Of a DNA stretch of 64,000 nucleotides, positions 11,345-22,324 are shown piece after piece (position 1 is the stretch's first letter; each line of letters starts with the position of its first letter). The notes under the pieces were generated by a model. The model was not told the DNA's origin, did no database searches, and saw only the letters and a list, made by a program, of their open reading frames with translations. Origin of the DNA: Bettongia penicillata ogilbyi (taxonomy: Eukaryota > Chordata > Mammalia > Diprotodontia > Potoroidae); assembly GCA_023548195.1 (NCBI GenBank), contig JAJHZJ010000008.1, positions 1,019,999 to 1,083,998 on the forward strand, in the 5' to 3' direction. Made by a program: the position numbers and the translations under genes.

Positions 11345-11735
11345 ACTTTCCTCATTGTGGTTGCAATATGTCGTGTGTCAGCATAAGAAATTAAATGGGC
11401 GTTTGGGAGGAGTTTGCAATAGTCGCAGATGACACGAGAAGGCCAGCAGACAGCACAGGAAAAGTTTAGAAACTCAGAAATGCAAAAAATACATGTATAG
11501 TATATGTAGTCTCAATATATTTGATCTTGTAATACCATAATAATTCAGACTTCTCTGGTATGAAGGGAAGGTCAAAATTTTTGTGTGGATTTTCTAAAGC
11601 ACAGGAGCTCTGCTTTCCTAACACCAGTGATGTGGAAGGAATAATTGTGGCAGCTATCTAAGATTGGATTTGAATCTAGACCTTCCTGACTACAAATGTA
11701 CTGCTTTAAGGTTCCTTTCAATATCTTTGGGATAC
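11345..11735. other. unclassified sequence containing the second copy of an 85-bp block
   Basis: Positions 11479-11564 repeat the block found in the loop of the MITE at 9218-9302. A 55-bp core (11503-11557) differs at one position only. The remainder is unique sequence. Confidence 0.7.
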
Positions 11736-11866
11736 ATACACACACATATGTATATATGTATATATACACACACATACATATATATGTATATATATATATA
11801 TATATCCATCTCTCCATCTCTCTCTCTCTCCCTCTTCCTCCCCCTCCCTCCCCCCCTCCATACACA
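11736..11866. repeat. (TA)n/(CA)n then (CT)n microsatellite
   Basis: Alternating CA, TA and TG units run to about 11805, then a C/T-only tract with CCCTCC units to about 11860. Long frames on both strands here reflect the repeat. Confidence 0.95.
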
Positions 11867-11989
11867 TAGACATTTCCCTTGTTTTTTTCATCAAGCACTT
11901 CCTGACTCAGCCCCCTGTGCACTCTACTGCACTCACTGTCTCTCATATTGTCATATAAATATGTCTTTTATTACTGATTTGGCAGGAAG

Positions 11990-12210
11990 GTGATGGAGTG
12001 GAGAGAACAATGGAACAGAAGTTAGGAAAACTAGCGTTCATGTCCCACCCTGACCCCTACTGACTATAGGACCCTGGGCATAATTTTTCAGAGGCCCAGG
12101 CAACTTTTTAAGACTTAGACATTGCACAAGAGGTCACAGTCTGCATTTGTCGAAGTCCTTTCCTCATCCTGGAATTCTCTAAAGCAATGAAATCATATAT
12201 CCAGAAGAAA
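11990..12210 (+). mobile_element. marsupial tRNA-derived SINE, full-length type
   Basis: Head with AGTTAGGAAAACTAGCGTTCA, middle GACTATAGGACCCTGGGCATAA, tail GCCCAGGCAACTTTTTAAGAC, GTCCTTTCCTCATCCTGGAA and GCAATGAAATCATATATCC. It belongs with the SINEs at 8400, 61068 and 63655. Confidence 0.75.
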
Positions 12211-12214
12211 ATGG

Positions 12215-13530
12215 TAGATACATGACAATTTGTATGTTTTGGTCATTTGAAATAACACTGCATTCTACACACACTCTAATTTACTTTGTTTTTTAAAAAA
12301 AATGGCATTCTATTTGTGAGAATAAAGACATTAAAATGTTTTTCTTGATGATCATAAAAACTAGCTTCCTAAAGTCAGGACAGCTAAATGCTAAAAGCCT
12401 CACATATGGGGTGATAAATAAGATTAATGAATAATTGAAATTTTGTGTTATATAGGCACCAATAGATTAATTTTTTGAGGAACTTATTTCCAGTAATGAT
12501 CCTAGGAAGTGATCTCTCATTAGTAAACTGTCACTACACTAAAGAGAAAGCTAGCTTTTGCTATACAAAGTGCTACTAACAGTGTTAAATTCTCACATAT
12601 CTTTTGTAAAGAATATTTAAGAGTTCAGTCATGAATGCTCTGATAAGCCAACCTGACATATGCATAACCTTCTGGCAAAAAATTTAAAAATGCCTTTTGC
12701 TTTGCTATCAGGTCTAAAATTTCTTAATTCAAGCAAAAGTTAATGAATTTTAAGGTTACATTCAGTTTGTGAAATAAAAAAAAATCTTTTCCATTCTGTA
12801 AAAAGTGCAATTTGCAATTTAACCATTGCTTTAAAAATTAAGTAATCTTTGATGAATGTTGATACAACAAGGCAGATAGTTCCTATTCTGACAATATTCT
12901 TAACAAGAATTGATTTTCATTTTTTTCTTCTGTAAAGAAAAATTGGACTGGAAAATTTAGTCACATTTTTCCTTGCCAGAGCTCCATAATACTTACTACA
13001 ACTCCTTCTTTTATATATATTAGGCTTGGCTATTCTTTCCTTGTTCCACCACAATATTCAAATCTTACTTAGATCCAAACCCCAATGACTTTCAAAATAT
13101 CCCTTGCCTTTTGGGGAAAAAACTATATTAATAACTATTTGAACACTTTTGATTATATCCAAAATTGCTACTATTTTCCACTCAAAAAAAGTTAAAATAC
13201 CATCTACTCAAATATTCCAATTCTACATTCTGCCCTGCAAATTAGAGATAATAATGAGGAAAAGTAGAAAGCAGGAAGAGTGTATACAGCCTCCATGATT
13301 ATAATACTCTTACAATTTAAAACAACATGAGAGGATGTGCTGAAAGGCAAAAAAGGAGGAAGGATGTTAAAAGACAAACTTTAGCCTCTTAACAATTCTG
13401 CCTAAGGTTGACCTGTAAGCAAATGGCCTGGGTAGGAAATAAATTAAGTTCCCATCTGACATTAACTCCCTCACTCTTGGGCTGCTCATTCATGGTCTAT
13501 CTTGCTTCCCTCTCTTCCCCCAGACTCTGA
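12215..13530. other. AT-rich unique sequence, nothing recognised
   Basis: Low GC, poly(A)/poly(T) stretches and no open frame of note. I recognise no repeat, RNA or exon. Confidence 0.5.
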
Positions 13531-13534
13531 GTCA

Positions 13535-13595
13535 ATCAAATAATCAGCAAGTATTTATTAAGCTCTTAGTATGTGCCAGACACTGTAGGGACAAC
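13535..13595 (-). mobile_element. MIR 3'-end fragment
   Basis: AAGTATTTATTAAGCTCTTAGTATGTGCCAGACACTG is the inverted MIR/L2-type 3' end. Confidence 0.7.
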
Positions 13596-13914
13596 TTCAG
13601 CATATTTGACCTTTGGGAGTACTTTGTTTCCTGTTTTTATTGAACACTTTTTAAAAATGTCTACTTTTTTCCGCTGGAATAAAACCGACAATCATATTGT
13701 TTTTAACAGGATTTAAAAATATAAACTGAAGTAAATAGAACATTATTTTTAAAAGATGATATATGGGGTGGATCAAGGGAGAAAAAAGACAGAACTTTGT
13801 TGAGCACAGGTCTCTTGGTTCATCTAGTGCTACACAAAGATACTCAAGCTTCCTTTCTGAGATAGTTTGATACAGATATCACAATAAGATCTGAAAACAT
13901 AATAACTTCCTTAT

Positions 13915-14130
13915 AAAACTAGCTTCCCTGCCCTACAGGAAAAAAAAGGGGGGAGGGGAAAAGAGAGGAGGGAGGTGATAGAAGAGAGGACAGATTGGAG
14001 GAAGAGGTGATCAGAATACATGCTGTCCTGGGGTGGGGGAAGGGAGAGATGGGGAGAAATTTTGAAATTCAAAGTTTTGTGGAAGTGAATGCTGAAAACT
14101 GAAAATGAATAAATTTGATTAAGAAATCAG
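13915..14130 (+). mobile_element. L1/HAL1-like 3' UTR fragment
   Basis: It has the same order as the 3' end of the element at 33647-36180. It runs CCCTACAGGAAAA, a G/A-rich run, TTGGAGGAAGAGGTGATCAG, TGCTGTCCTGGGGTGGGGG and GGGGAGAAATTTTGAAATTCAAA, then an AATAAA and an A-rich end. The plus orientation is clear. It is 5' truncated, as is usual for LINE copies. Confidence 0.8.
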
Positions 14131-14224
14131 CTTCCTCAATTTCTTTCTGCCTGTGCATCCCATTCTTTGACTGTCATCTGTGGACTTTCTCCCTCCTCAT
14201 CTATGCTTTTTCACTTCTGGGTCT

Positions 14225-14468
14225 TCTCTCAGATCTTAGCTAGAATTTTGCCTTCAGAGGGAAACCCTCTCTTAACCTCCTTAATTCTAATTCTTTCTTT
14301 CTGTGTTTATTTCTAATTTATCCTTTAGATCCTGTTTGTGCATAGTTTATTGAATGTTGTCTCCTCTATCCTTGAGAGTAAAGACCATTTTTGCTTTTCT
14401 TTCTTTCTATAGCCAGTGCCTAGCACTGTACCTGGTCCAAAGTAAGAATTTAATAAATGTTGGCTTTA
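14225..14468 (+). mobile_element. L2 LINE 3' end
   Basis: The typical L2 3' sequence order is seen: CCCTCTCTTAACCTCC, TTGAGAGTAAAGACCATTTTTG, GCCAGTGCCTAGCACTGTACCTGG, AATTTAATAAATGTTGG. Confidence 0.8.
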
Positions 14469-14469
14469 A

Positions 14470-16370
14470 CATGGTCTAGGTGAGGAAGAATTAGAACTTA
14501 GAATTCCTCCCTTGGATTTCTAACCTCTTGCCCTGACATTGCACTGTCTCCTTTATCCTTTCTGGGGATCTTTTCAAGTCTATTTTCCTAGACTTTCTGA
14601 TTTCCCCCTGTCCTATCTAGGTCACTGGAAATATATTCAGTAGACTAATTAAGTCTGGTCCTTCACATTGGTGAATCTAGGTTTCTTCACCTAAGGTAGC
14701 ATTTCAGTATTGTCTCTTATGGCTCTGTAGGGTTGAGGGCTTGAGGGCAGAGGCCATCTTTCCTTTTAGCATGTCTACATTGTGTGAGTTCCTTCCTCTT
14801 CCCGGTTCAAAGCTCATGCTCCCTCTTGGGTTTCCCACTAAGTTCATGTTTCCTACCTGAGAGATGCCTCCAGCTCATTTCATTTACAGATCAGAGATGT
14901 CCAACACAGCCTGAAACTAGATAGACTTTTTCGAACTCAGGTTGCCAGGTCTGCCCACATCTCTGGGCTCTCTTTAATGATTTATCCCTTTTCTGCCCAG
15001 AGGGTAGTTATTTCCCTCTTCCCACCCCTGTCATTATGGTTTTGAGTTTTACAAATACTTGAAAGATACACTAAAAGTGACAGATACTATTCCTATCAGG
15101 GGAAGAATGACATTTTGTCACATCATCATTATTTTGAGTTGAAGCAACATCTGTTGCTACACTTGAAACAGACAAAATCAGTTCCCTTTGGTGGGAAGGT
15201 AGTAAATTGTTTAATTCTGTGCATCCCCTTAATTGTCTAGGGTCTTTGGGTTATGTAGCAGATTTCTTCTTCTGGGACACCACATGACCTAAAAAGGGGT
15301 TAATGTTGCTCCCAAATTAGTTTCTGATTCCATCCTTTGCAGAATTTTCAAGTGTACAGTGACTAAATTAAAATGTACCTCTATGTAGAAGACACATAGA
15401 CATGTGGTTGGATTTTTTTTTTTAGTGAAATGTTGTCTGAAATTACTGCATCAATTTGCAATAAGAAATATGCAATGAGGAAATAGCAGAGGACCCCGGT
15501 GAACTCTGTTCTGTATTGCAGATTGCTTCATAAAAGTTTAATCAGCCCTTCATTGGCTTGATCACTCCAGATAGGCCAACTAGTTCTGACAAGGCAAGCC
15601 TTACCAGACACTTGCCCTTTCTCCAGATAAAATCATACTTTTCGAAAAACAGACAGGACCATTGTTAACAGATAATTTTTTCTATATTTATGTCCTAACA
15701 ATCTTTAAAAAGCTCCAAGTACTTGTAAATTTCAGACTTCACTTAAATAGAAGTTTAATAACAAATGAGTCTGAATATAGGCTATCTCAAAATAAAACCA
15801 CCTCCTTTAAGTAAAATCTCTGAAAATAAAAAATAGAGAGTTATATGCTAAAAAATTCATAAAATTACTTCATAGAGTACATTTATGGAAAATATTTTTT
15901 TAAATTTCTTTGAATTTAAATAAATATATATTTGTTATTTTAACTTATTTTATAAAGACAGAATGCTGTCATCACTTTCATTATTGTTTTCCATTTAGAG
16001 AATTATTACAGATTTCCCTCAAGTTTTGTAGAATCTATTTTTTTTGGTGGAGGGATGGTTGATTACAAGCTATACTTGGAGTAATAGGATTATCCATTGT
16101 TTGCAAAATGGCTGCACATTAAGGGTTGCAGCTTAATTAAGGTGTACAGATTGATTAATAAAATGCAGAACTTCTGAATCCTACTTCAGGGATCAATTTT
16201 CAAAATTCTGTTGTCACTAAGTATTAAAACTTTGCCTTATAGGCATTCACGAATTTCCACTAAAAAGAGTTCTCTCTTGAACTACTCAGTGGCTCATTAG
16301 CACAAAATTCCTAATTTTGTTCAGTGTTAGAATGGCATAAGATGGAGAACAGCTGGACCTTCTTAATCAG
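14470..16370. other. unique sequence, nothing recognised
   Basis: 14480-15250 has moderate GC and may hide an old LTR or LINE piece I cannot name. 15700-16050 is very AT-rich. No exon or RNA gene is apparent. Confidence 0.4.
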
Positions 16371-16376
16371 AAATCA

Positions 16377-16410
16377 CAGTAGAACTCCACTAATTCAAAC
16401 TAGTTAGTAG
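16377..16410 (+). mobile_element. Tigger-like terminal inverted repeat remnant
   Basis: CAGTAGAACTCCACTAATTCAAACTAG resembles pogo/Tigger-type ends (CAGTAAAACCTC...). The same word occurs in the palindromic element at 52952 and at 46106. Only one end is visible. Confidence 0.45.
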
Positions 16411-16554
16411 TAAGGCCAATTCAATTTAATGAAAAGGCAGTCATATGATATTTTAAGAGATTTTTGGTTTGGTTGCTTTTAGGTATGTACAAGGCAAACT
16501 ATATTTATCAAAGCAAGGCTAGGTAACAATATCTCCACTGTTTCCAAGCCCTTG

Positions 16555-16856
16555 GGATAGTTCTATTAGGTTGGTGACTTTTGTAGTTGCCAGACCTGAA
16601 AGGAAATATTGAAGGATTGATTCTCAGTCCCAGTCCATCTTCCTTGGACTCTAAAAAGTCCAAATGTAGGATAAATAAAGTGAGTCTTGTAAGCTATAGA
16701 GGATAGTTCTGTTAGGTTGGTGACTTTTACACTTGCCAGACCTGAAAGTATGATTTAAGGAAATATTGAAGGATTGGCTCTCAGTCCCAGTCCATCTTCC
16801 TTGGACTCTAAGAAGTCCAAACTATAGGATAACACAGTAAATCTTATAAGCTATAA
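16555..16856. repeat. 146-bp tandem duplication with a conserved hairpin
   Basis: Copies run 16555-16700 and 16701-16856. They share GGATAGTTCT.TTAGGTTGGTGACTTTT, TGCCAGACCTGAAA, CTCAGTCCCAGTCCATCTTCC and TTATAAGCTATA-like ends. The second copy carries about 11 extra bases (around 16749). Each copy has the inverted repeat TTGGACT...AGTCCAA with a 6-nt loop. Identity is roughly 85-90% by eye. Confidence 0.9.
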
Positions 16857-16869
16857 AACACACTAGAAG

Positions 16870-17930
16870 AAGGGGAGGGGAGGGAGGATTGTGTCCTTTT
16901 ATGAAGCTACTGTGAGTCTTTTCTGTGATTTTTATATTTTTTGAGGGGGTGAAAAAAAAGACTCTCCTATTCTCAGTGGGCTTTGTTACTTTACATTTTT
17001 GCATGGGAGCTGGGGAATGTTTTACTCAGATCTGTGGAGACTGTGATACTATATATATATGGGAGCTATATTCTGAGATTTCCCTAAGGGAACTCTTGGT
17101 GGAGGCAAAATGAACCAAAGACCAAATGATTCACTGAGTTGGCCCAAATATTGGAATACTAAGAGGCAGGAGTTCAGAATCCTTGTTTACAAGCCATTTA
17201 TAATGAGCACATTTTAAATGTGAAGGAAAGATGATTGGAAAGAGTTTGTTCATTCAGATGAGTTAAACATTTTTATTGAAATTTGTTTCTTAGAACATCG
17301 TACTGTAGGCTAGGCTTTTAGAGGGGAAGAAACCTATTCATTTGCTAAGAATTTCTTTTGTTGTAGAAGTTGTAAAAGAGCAGTAAAGGGACAATCAAGA
17401 AAGCTGGGTTCTGCTCCAGGCCTTGCTAGAAAGTAGTTTTTGCTAAACCAGTCAAAATCCATAAATTTACTGTTCCTTTGAAATCCAGATACATATCATT
17501 CTTTTCATATCATTGTCTCACATTCCACACCCAGCTCTCTCAACTGTTAGATACATGCTCTAAACTGCTTGTTTAAAAATCATTTTCATACAAGAGCCTA
17601 AGAAACATTTAATTAAATAATTTCTATCATAAGTTTTTTCTTTTCAAAATTGGATTGATGAGTTAGTAGAAAGAGTGAGCAAAAATGAATTTATTATCAA
17701 AATGAGTAATAAACATATTTGTTGCAGAACTCACTAACAGAAAACTTTCTAAAATATAAATCACTAAAATTTGTTATAGATTCTGTTCCGTTTAATTTCT
17801 GTTCCATATAAACTTTAATGAGAAGAACTCTGCTACTTTGGGGACTCAGGATAACTTCACTAAAGGAGGTAATATTTGATCAATGCATTGAAGAAAACTG
17901 AGGATTTTAGGAGGAATAGTTGAGGGGAAA
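16870..17930. other. unique sequence, nothing recognised
   Basis: A short purine tract occurs at 16868-16890 and a short (TA)n at 17050-17061. A weak MIR-like stretch occurs near 17375-17425. No gene is supported. Confidence 0.45.
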
Positions 17931-17939
17931 GGATGTGTG

Positions 17940-18252
17940 TGTGTTCATCCTTCATTCCTGAAGAAGACCACGCCATCAGAGAAATGATGACATGACTTGC
18001 ATTTGACTTTCTTTTGAGTGAGGGAGGGCTGTGCAGGTCACCAACCTCACTTCTCCTCCAGAGCCATCTGAATCCAGTGACCATATATTCATCAGGATGA
18101 CTGGAGATGACCCAGGATGAGACAGTTGGGGTTCAGTGACTTGCTCAAGATCACACAGCTAGTGAGTGCCAAGTGTCTCAGGTGAGATTTGAACTCAGGG
18201 TCTCCTGACTCCTTCATTGGTGCTTTTATCCACTGTACCACCTAGCTGCACC
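17940..18252 (-). mobile_element. WSINE1-like marsupial SINE, full length
   Basis: Read on the minus strand, it has a tRNA-like head (reverse complement of CACTGTACCACCTAGCTGC), a B-box region (TTGAACTCAGG reversed) and the CORE-like GGTTCAGTGACTTGCTCAAG segment. A long specific 3' half follows (ATGACTGGAGATGACCCAGG, CTGTGCAGGTCACCAACC, GAAGAAGACCACGCC, all given as the plus strand). The 3' half is related to the long repeat at 57485. The name is from memory and unverified. Confidence 0.8.
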
Positions 18253-18259
18253 CATGGGG

Positions 18260-18690
18260 AAAGGATATTCTTGGAAGGGTAGGTTATATAATCTGTGGAA
18301 AGGCAGGAATTGGGAGAGAAAATATCATGTTATTTGGCTGTAACAAATTGTGTGAGGAAAATAAGACATTATAAACTCAGAAGTTAGACCAGAACCAGAA
18401 GGTGGTGAGTTTCAAAAGTCAAACAAAACACTAAAGGCTGTGCATATTTCTCATTATCATATGGCACTTTTCACAAAAAAAATAACAAAGTGAAAGTGAA
18501 ATTATATACTTTACTTATTACAATACAATAAAACAGTAAACAACACTGATAAGTATTTGTTTAAAAAAACAGTGGTGATGGCAAGTTAACATATCAGCAT
18601 TTCTGGAGTACAGATAAGGTTGTTCTCAGAAGAAAAATTACATTCCTTAAACTTTGCATTAACAAAATGAAGATTAATAACTATGTATTT
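18260..18690. other. AT-rich unique sequence
   Basis: No named element. It may be a further decayed part of the L1 that follows. Confidence 0.3.
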
Positions 18691-18699
18691 AGATATGTA

Positions 18700-19190
18700 A
18701 AATAAAACCCAAACACACCCAAAATAAAGGCACAAATTTTGAAAATTAGAGGAAATCAAAATAGCCATTAAAATTACAAAGAAAACTAAAATAAATTTCT
18801 TGGAAAAAACTAACAAAATTGATCAATTTTTAGCCTGTGATTCATAATAAGAAATTAAAAGTCAAATTAACAAAAAAAAACATAGAAAATCACAATGAAA
18901 CCTGAAAAATTATAGCAATTATCAGAACCTATTGTATACACAGTTATATTGCAATACAACTAATACTAAAATAGAAATAGAGGATTATCTTCAAAAATAC
19001 AAAATATCCAAACTCACAGAACACCAAATAATAATATTAAATAATTCAGTCATAGATAAAGAAACAGGATTTGTAAAAGAGCTACTGAGGCCAGGGTAAA
19101 TAATTCTATCAAATTTTTATAGAACAGTTAATATCTACATTATACCAATTTTTCTCAAAAATTGAAAATGAAGCACTCTGTAAAGTAAAA
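18700..19190 (+). mobile_element. decayed L1 ORF2 fragment
   Basis: A-rich plus strand with an L1 ORF2-like succession: AAAAAACTAACAAAATTGATCAA, then GATTATCTTCAAAAATACAAA, GAAACAGGATTTGTAAAAGAGC, AATTCTATCAAATTTTTATAGA and TTTTTCTCAAAAATTGAAAATGAAG. This corresponds to the segment between the endonuclease and reverse transcriptase core, with a deletion before the catalytic part. Many stops. Confidence 0.65.
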
Positions 19191-19204
19191 TAAAAACTAG
19201 TTTA

Positions 19205-19524
19205 TCAGCTGGCAGATAAACCTCTCAATGTCCCATTGATATCCCTGAAAGGATAAGGAAGGGAAATTTCTTTGGAAAGGTTTTGGAGAAAACTCTGATA
19301 TAGTTGAATAGATCTTCAATAGAATCAGAAAGGAAGACAATATTAAATTCAGCCTCATGGTAAGTTCTTCTGCAGATGCCTTCAGTCTGAAGGGTATCAC
19401 CAATGTAAAAATAACTGATCTTTCCAGCATTTCAGGGCAAGAAAATATTCCAATTAATGCTGACTTACCAGACAAAATTAATAGAACTGCTGTTGCCCTT
19501 AAACAAAGAATAAGCCAGATGTAA
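19205..19524 (+). pseudogene. PCK1: processed pseudogene fragment of cytosolic phosphoenolpyruvate carboxykinase (C-terminal end)
   Basis: PCK1 makes phosphoenolpyruvate from oxaloacetate with GTP in gluconeogenesis. Translating the plus strand in the frame ending at the TAA at 19522-19524 gives the C-terminal 90 or so residues in order. The pieces are DKEGKFLWKGFGENS, IFNRI, KED, DAFSLKGITNVKITDLSSIS, NADLP and the terminal ALKQRISQM. These match the end of PCK1 (WPGFGENS, MFNRI, DALNLKGL, FSIS, NADLP, ALKQRISQM) and differ from PCK2, which ends in a different motif. It is broken by an in-frame TAG at 19309-19311, a frameshift near 19250 and a lost segment in the middle. Upstream sequence (19205-19245) still resembles the KLPKIFHVNWF coding region. 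It lies directly after an L1 ORF2 remnant. No poly(A) tail is clear. It is dead and cannot encode an enzyme. Confidence 0.8.
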
Positions 19525-19539
19525 TTCAATACATTGTTT

Positions 19540-20040
19540 TTCTTTTATTTCTTTCTTCAATTGATTTGTTTCCAGTTCCTAAAATGCTTAACCAAGAACA
19601 GGAATGAATTTACTAGGGTAGCATCATAATGAAAACTCTGATGAACTGATAATAACTCTGAAAAGGACAGTTTAATTTTTCCAAATAATGCATTAACTTG
19701 AAAGATTGGGAAGGAAATTCTTAGCTGTATCTCCATTATGCTACTCAGTGCAGATGTGATTTAACTTTATGAACGCTTAGGTATTAGCCCTTATTTATCT
19801 CAGCAATAACACAGAGAACTACAGAATTCATAAAGAAAAGTACTTCATTTGTCTGTGTAAACATCTGCATAAGTGCAGTCATATAAAATAAATTTGATAT
19901 TTTTAGAAACTAGTTGGGAAAGTTAAGTAAGTTTTGCTAGACTGAAATGCCAATCTATTACTTATGTCTTTTAAAATTAATAAATTTAATACAATTATCA
20001 TATAAATGCCATATGATGCAGATAAATATATATATTCTTT
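19540..20040. other. sequence downstream of the PCK1 pseudogene
   Basis: AT-rich and unassigned. The proximal part could be decayed 3' UTR of the retrocopy, but I cannot confirm this by eye. Confidence 0.3.
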
Positions 20041-20044
20041 AGTG

Positions 20045-20305
20045 TTAACTGTGTGTGAAGGATGAAAAAGATTTGAGGATCTAAAGTTATGAACCTGAGG
20101 GTCTAGAAAGATGGAACTGGAAAAGATAATGAACTTGGCTTTAGACATATGGAGCTTGACACGTTTGTGGGACATTCAGTTGGAGATGCCCAAGATGGTA
20201 TAAGACAAGATAGCAGAGAGACTGAGGGTAAATAGCTGAATAGTAAAGAGTTGGATGAATGGATTTTCTGAGTAGAATTGATAGTTGAAGCCACAGGAGC
20301 AGATG
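20045..20305 (-). mobile_element. L2 LINE fragment
   Basis: GAACTTGGCTTTAGACATATGGAGCTTGACA, GGGACATTCAGTTGGAGATGCC and GGATTTTCTGAGTAGAATTGATAGTTGAAGCCA are the reverse complement of the L2 ORF2 segment around the reverse transcriptase core. Frame is lost. Confidence 0.7.
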
Positions 20306-20309
20306 AAAT

Positions 20310-20545
20310 AATGATTTGTATTTACATAGTGCTTTATTATCTGTAAAAAGCACTTTATGTATTATCTGCTCTTTTTAACAACTCTGTGATGCAGTTGCTA
20401 GTTTCCCTGTTTTACATATGAGAAGGAAACGAACACACAGCAGCACTGTAACTTGCTCAGGATTACACAACAAGTGTAAATTTGAGGCAGGATTTGATAT
20501 CATCTTCCTGACTCCAAATCAATTCATCATTCTGTCCAAAGAGAA
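20310..20545 (-). mobile_element. MIR SINE, near full length
   Basis: Inverted MIR in order: TTTACATAGTGCTTTATTATCTG, CTGTTTTACATATGAGAAGGAAAC, TAACTTGCTCAGGATTACACAAC, ATCTTCCTGACTCCAAATC. Confidence 0.85.
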
Positions 20546-20549
20546 TGGG

Positions 20550-20906
20550 ACCTAGAATAGTTTATGAAGTTCACTGAGGAGATAGAATAAGTAAAAAACT
20601 CAATATACGCGTAATTATTTGAGGAGAGGAGTGCTCCAAATTTGGGGATCTAGAGGTAAGTAAAAACTTTTTAAAGAACTTATAAGCTTTGATGGAAGAA
20701 TCTAAGAAGGAAAAAAATGAGGAGTAGATGCATTTTAAACATAAATTAAGGGCATTTAATTTTTATGTAGTCAGTTTCCTTGAATTGAAAGAATGATAAC
20801 TAGCAAATTGAATCTGAATATTCTGAAAACACGACTGAAACTTGTCCCTAAGAAGAAATATGAAAAAGCGACTCCTAGCCTTCTTTGCAGAAATAGGGGA
20901 CCATGG
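20550..20906. other. unassigned sequence
   Basis: It may include more of the inverted L2 (20545-20610), interrupted by the MIR. The rest is unrecognised. Confidence 0.3.
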
Positions 20907-21135
20907 GTGTAGATTAGTGATGTCAAACTTAAGTAGAAATGGGGTCCACTAAACCATGTGTAATGACCCATGTGGACTGCATATTGACTAAGAAAAATAT
21001 TGATTGATATTATCTATGTTCTATTATATTTTATATATTTTGTTTAATATTTCCCAATTACAATTTAATTTTTTTTGGATCACACCAGCTACTGTTGTGC
21101 CCAAAAGGGATGCTTTTGATACTTCTGCTATAGAT
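20907..21135 (+). mobile_element. hAT-like MITE with target duplication
   Basis: The element (20915-21127, 213 bp) starts TAGTGATGTCAAACTT and ends TTTTGATACTTCTG. Its ends form a degenerate TIR. Flanking 8-mers GTGTAGAT and CTATAGAT match 6/8, as expected for hAT. Internal words (GGGTCCACTAAACCATG, ATATTGACTAAGAAAA) are shared with the element at 7808. Confidence 0.8.
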
Positions 21136-21139
21136 GGTC

Positions 21140-22100
21140 ACTGATGATAACAAGATTTCTTTAAAATATTGGTTTATTTTTCTGAACCTTTTCCTCCATC
21201 TCTTCACTCATTCATTTAGCTATCTATACATTCATTCATTCATTTATAAGAGATGTCTCTGCAGTTGAGTGAGGGAAGAGATATAGTGGGAAATACCTAA
21301 TATAAAAACAAAGTTTATTAGAAAATATTAAAGAAAGATAATTGTACTGTCCTCTTTACCGCTGAGTTAGTGTACAATAAAAAGACATTCACTCCTCTGC
21401 CTCAAATGAAGCTCCCACCACCCATGTTATTCCTGCCATGGATTAAATCCATACTATTTCCCTTACGCCTTAACTCTCCTGTGTACACATGCCCAAATGA
21501 GTATCTGAACATGGTATGAGCTACCCAAAATGATCTCCACATCTTTCTACACCAGGACAAAGCTACAAAGAGCAAACTACTGCCAGAGAGTACTAAGAAA
21601 GCTTCCAGAAGTAGAGGCTGCCACTCTAAGTGGAGCCTGTGCATAGACTCTATTTTAAATCAAGATAAATGAATATATTATTAGGATTTTATTTATGGTT
21701 AAAATAATCATCCCTATGTTCTTCAGTTTTAAATTATCTTGTGCTATGAAAGTACATTCAAACTTCCTTTTCTACTTTGTCAATCTACACTGTGACCCAC
21801 AATAAAATTTTCCTATCAGTGGAAATTCCATAAATATTTTGTCTTCTTGAAAGATAACTAGTGTTTGATACATTAAGGAGATTATGACTCCACACCTCTC
21901 CTGGCCAAAAAAATAAATAAATAAATAAATTGGTAGGAAGTGGTCCAAAATTTCATGCTCCTCCATGCCAGGTCTCTCCCTATGGCACTTGATAAAACCA
22001 AACTTTTTGGATGAGGTTTGGAAGGCAGGATGTAGTGCAAATTATTTGATGAATTCAGGGTTCTTATGCCAGGAAGGCAATCCCTAATGATAAATTATTT
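21140..22100. other. unique sequence with a short (AAAT)n
   Basis: A short (CATT)n lies at 21230-21245 and an (AAAT)n at 21908-21931. 21400-21650 is of higher complexity, but the 80-codon minus-strand frame there matches nothing I know. Confidence 0.4.
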
Positions 22101-22104
22101 CATA

Positions 22105-22320
22105 ATAAGAGCCAATTTTGTATAGTTTTAGGATTTGAACAGTGCTTAACAACTATTATGTCATTTTATACATACAACAGAATTGGAATGTAGGTGAAAG
22201 TTTTATCTCCATTTTACATGTGGGGAAACTGAGGCAGAGAATGGGATTACCCAGGGTTACCTAAGAAGCAAGACTTAGGACTTCCTAACTTGAGGTTCAA
22301 TACTCAATTTACTGTGAAAC
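22105..22320 (-). mobile_element. MIR SINE
   Basis: Inverted MIR: CATTTTACATGTGGGGAAACTGAGGCAGAG, GATTACCCAGGGTTACC, ACTTCCTAACTTGAGG. Confidence 0.85.
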
Positions 22321-22324
22321 TAGT

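Noticed and set aside
11572..11993. 124- and 109-codon frames on opposite strands
   Set aside because: Mostly TA/CA/CT microsatellite sequence. They overlap each other and have no domain.
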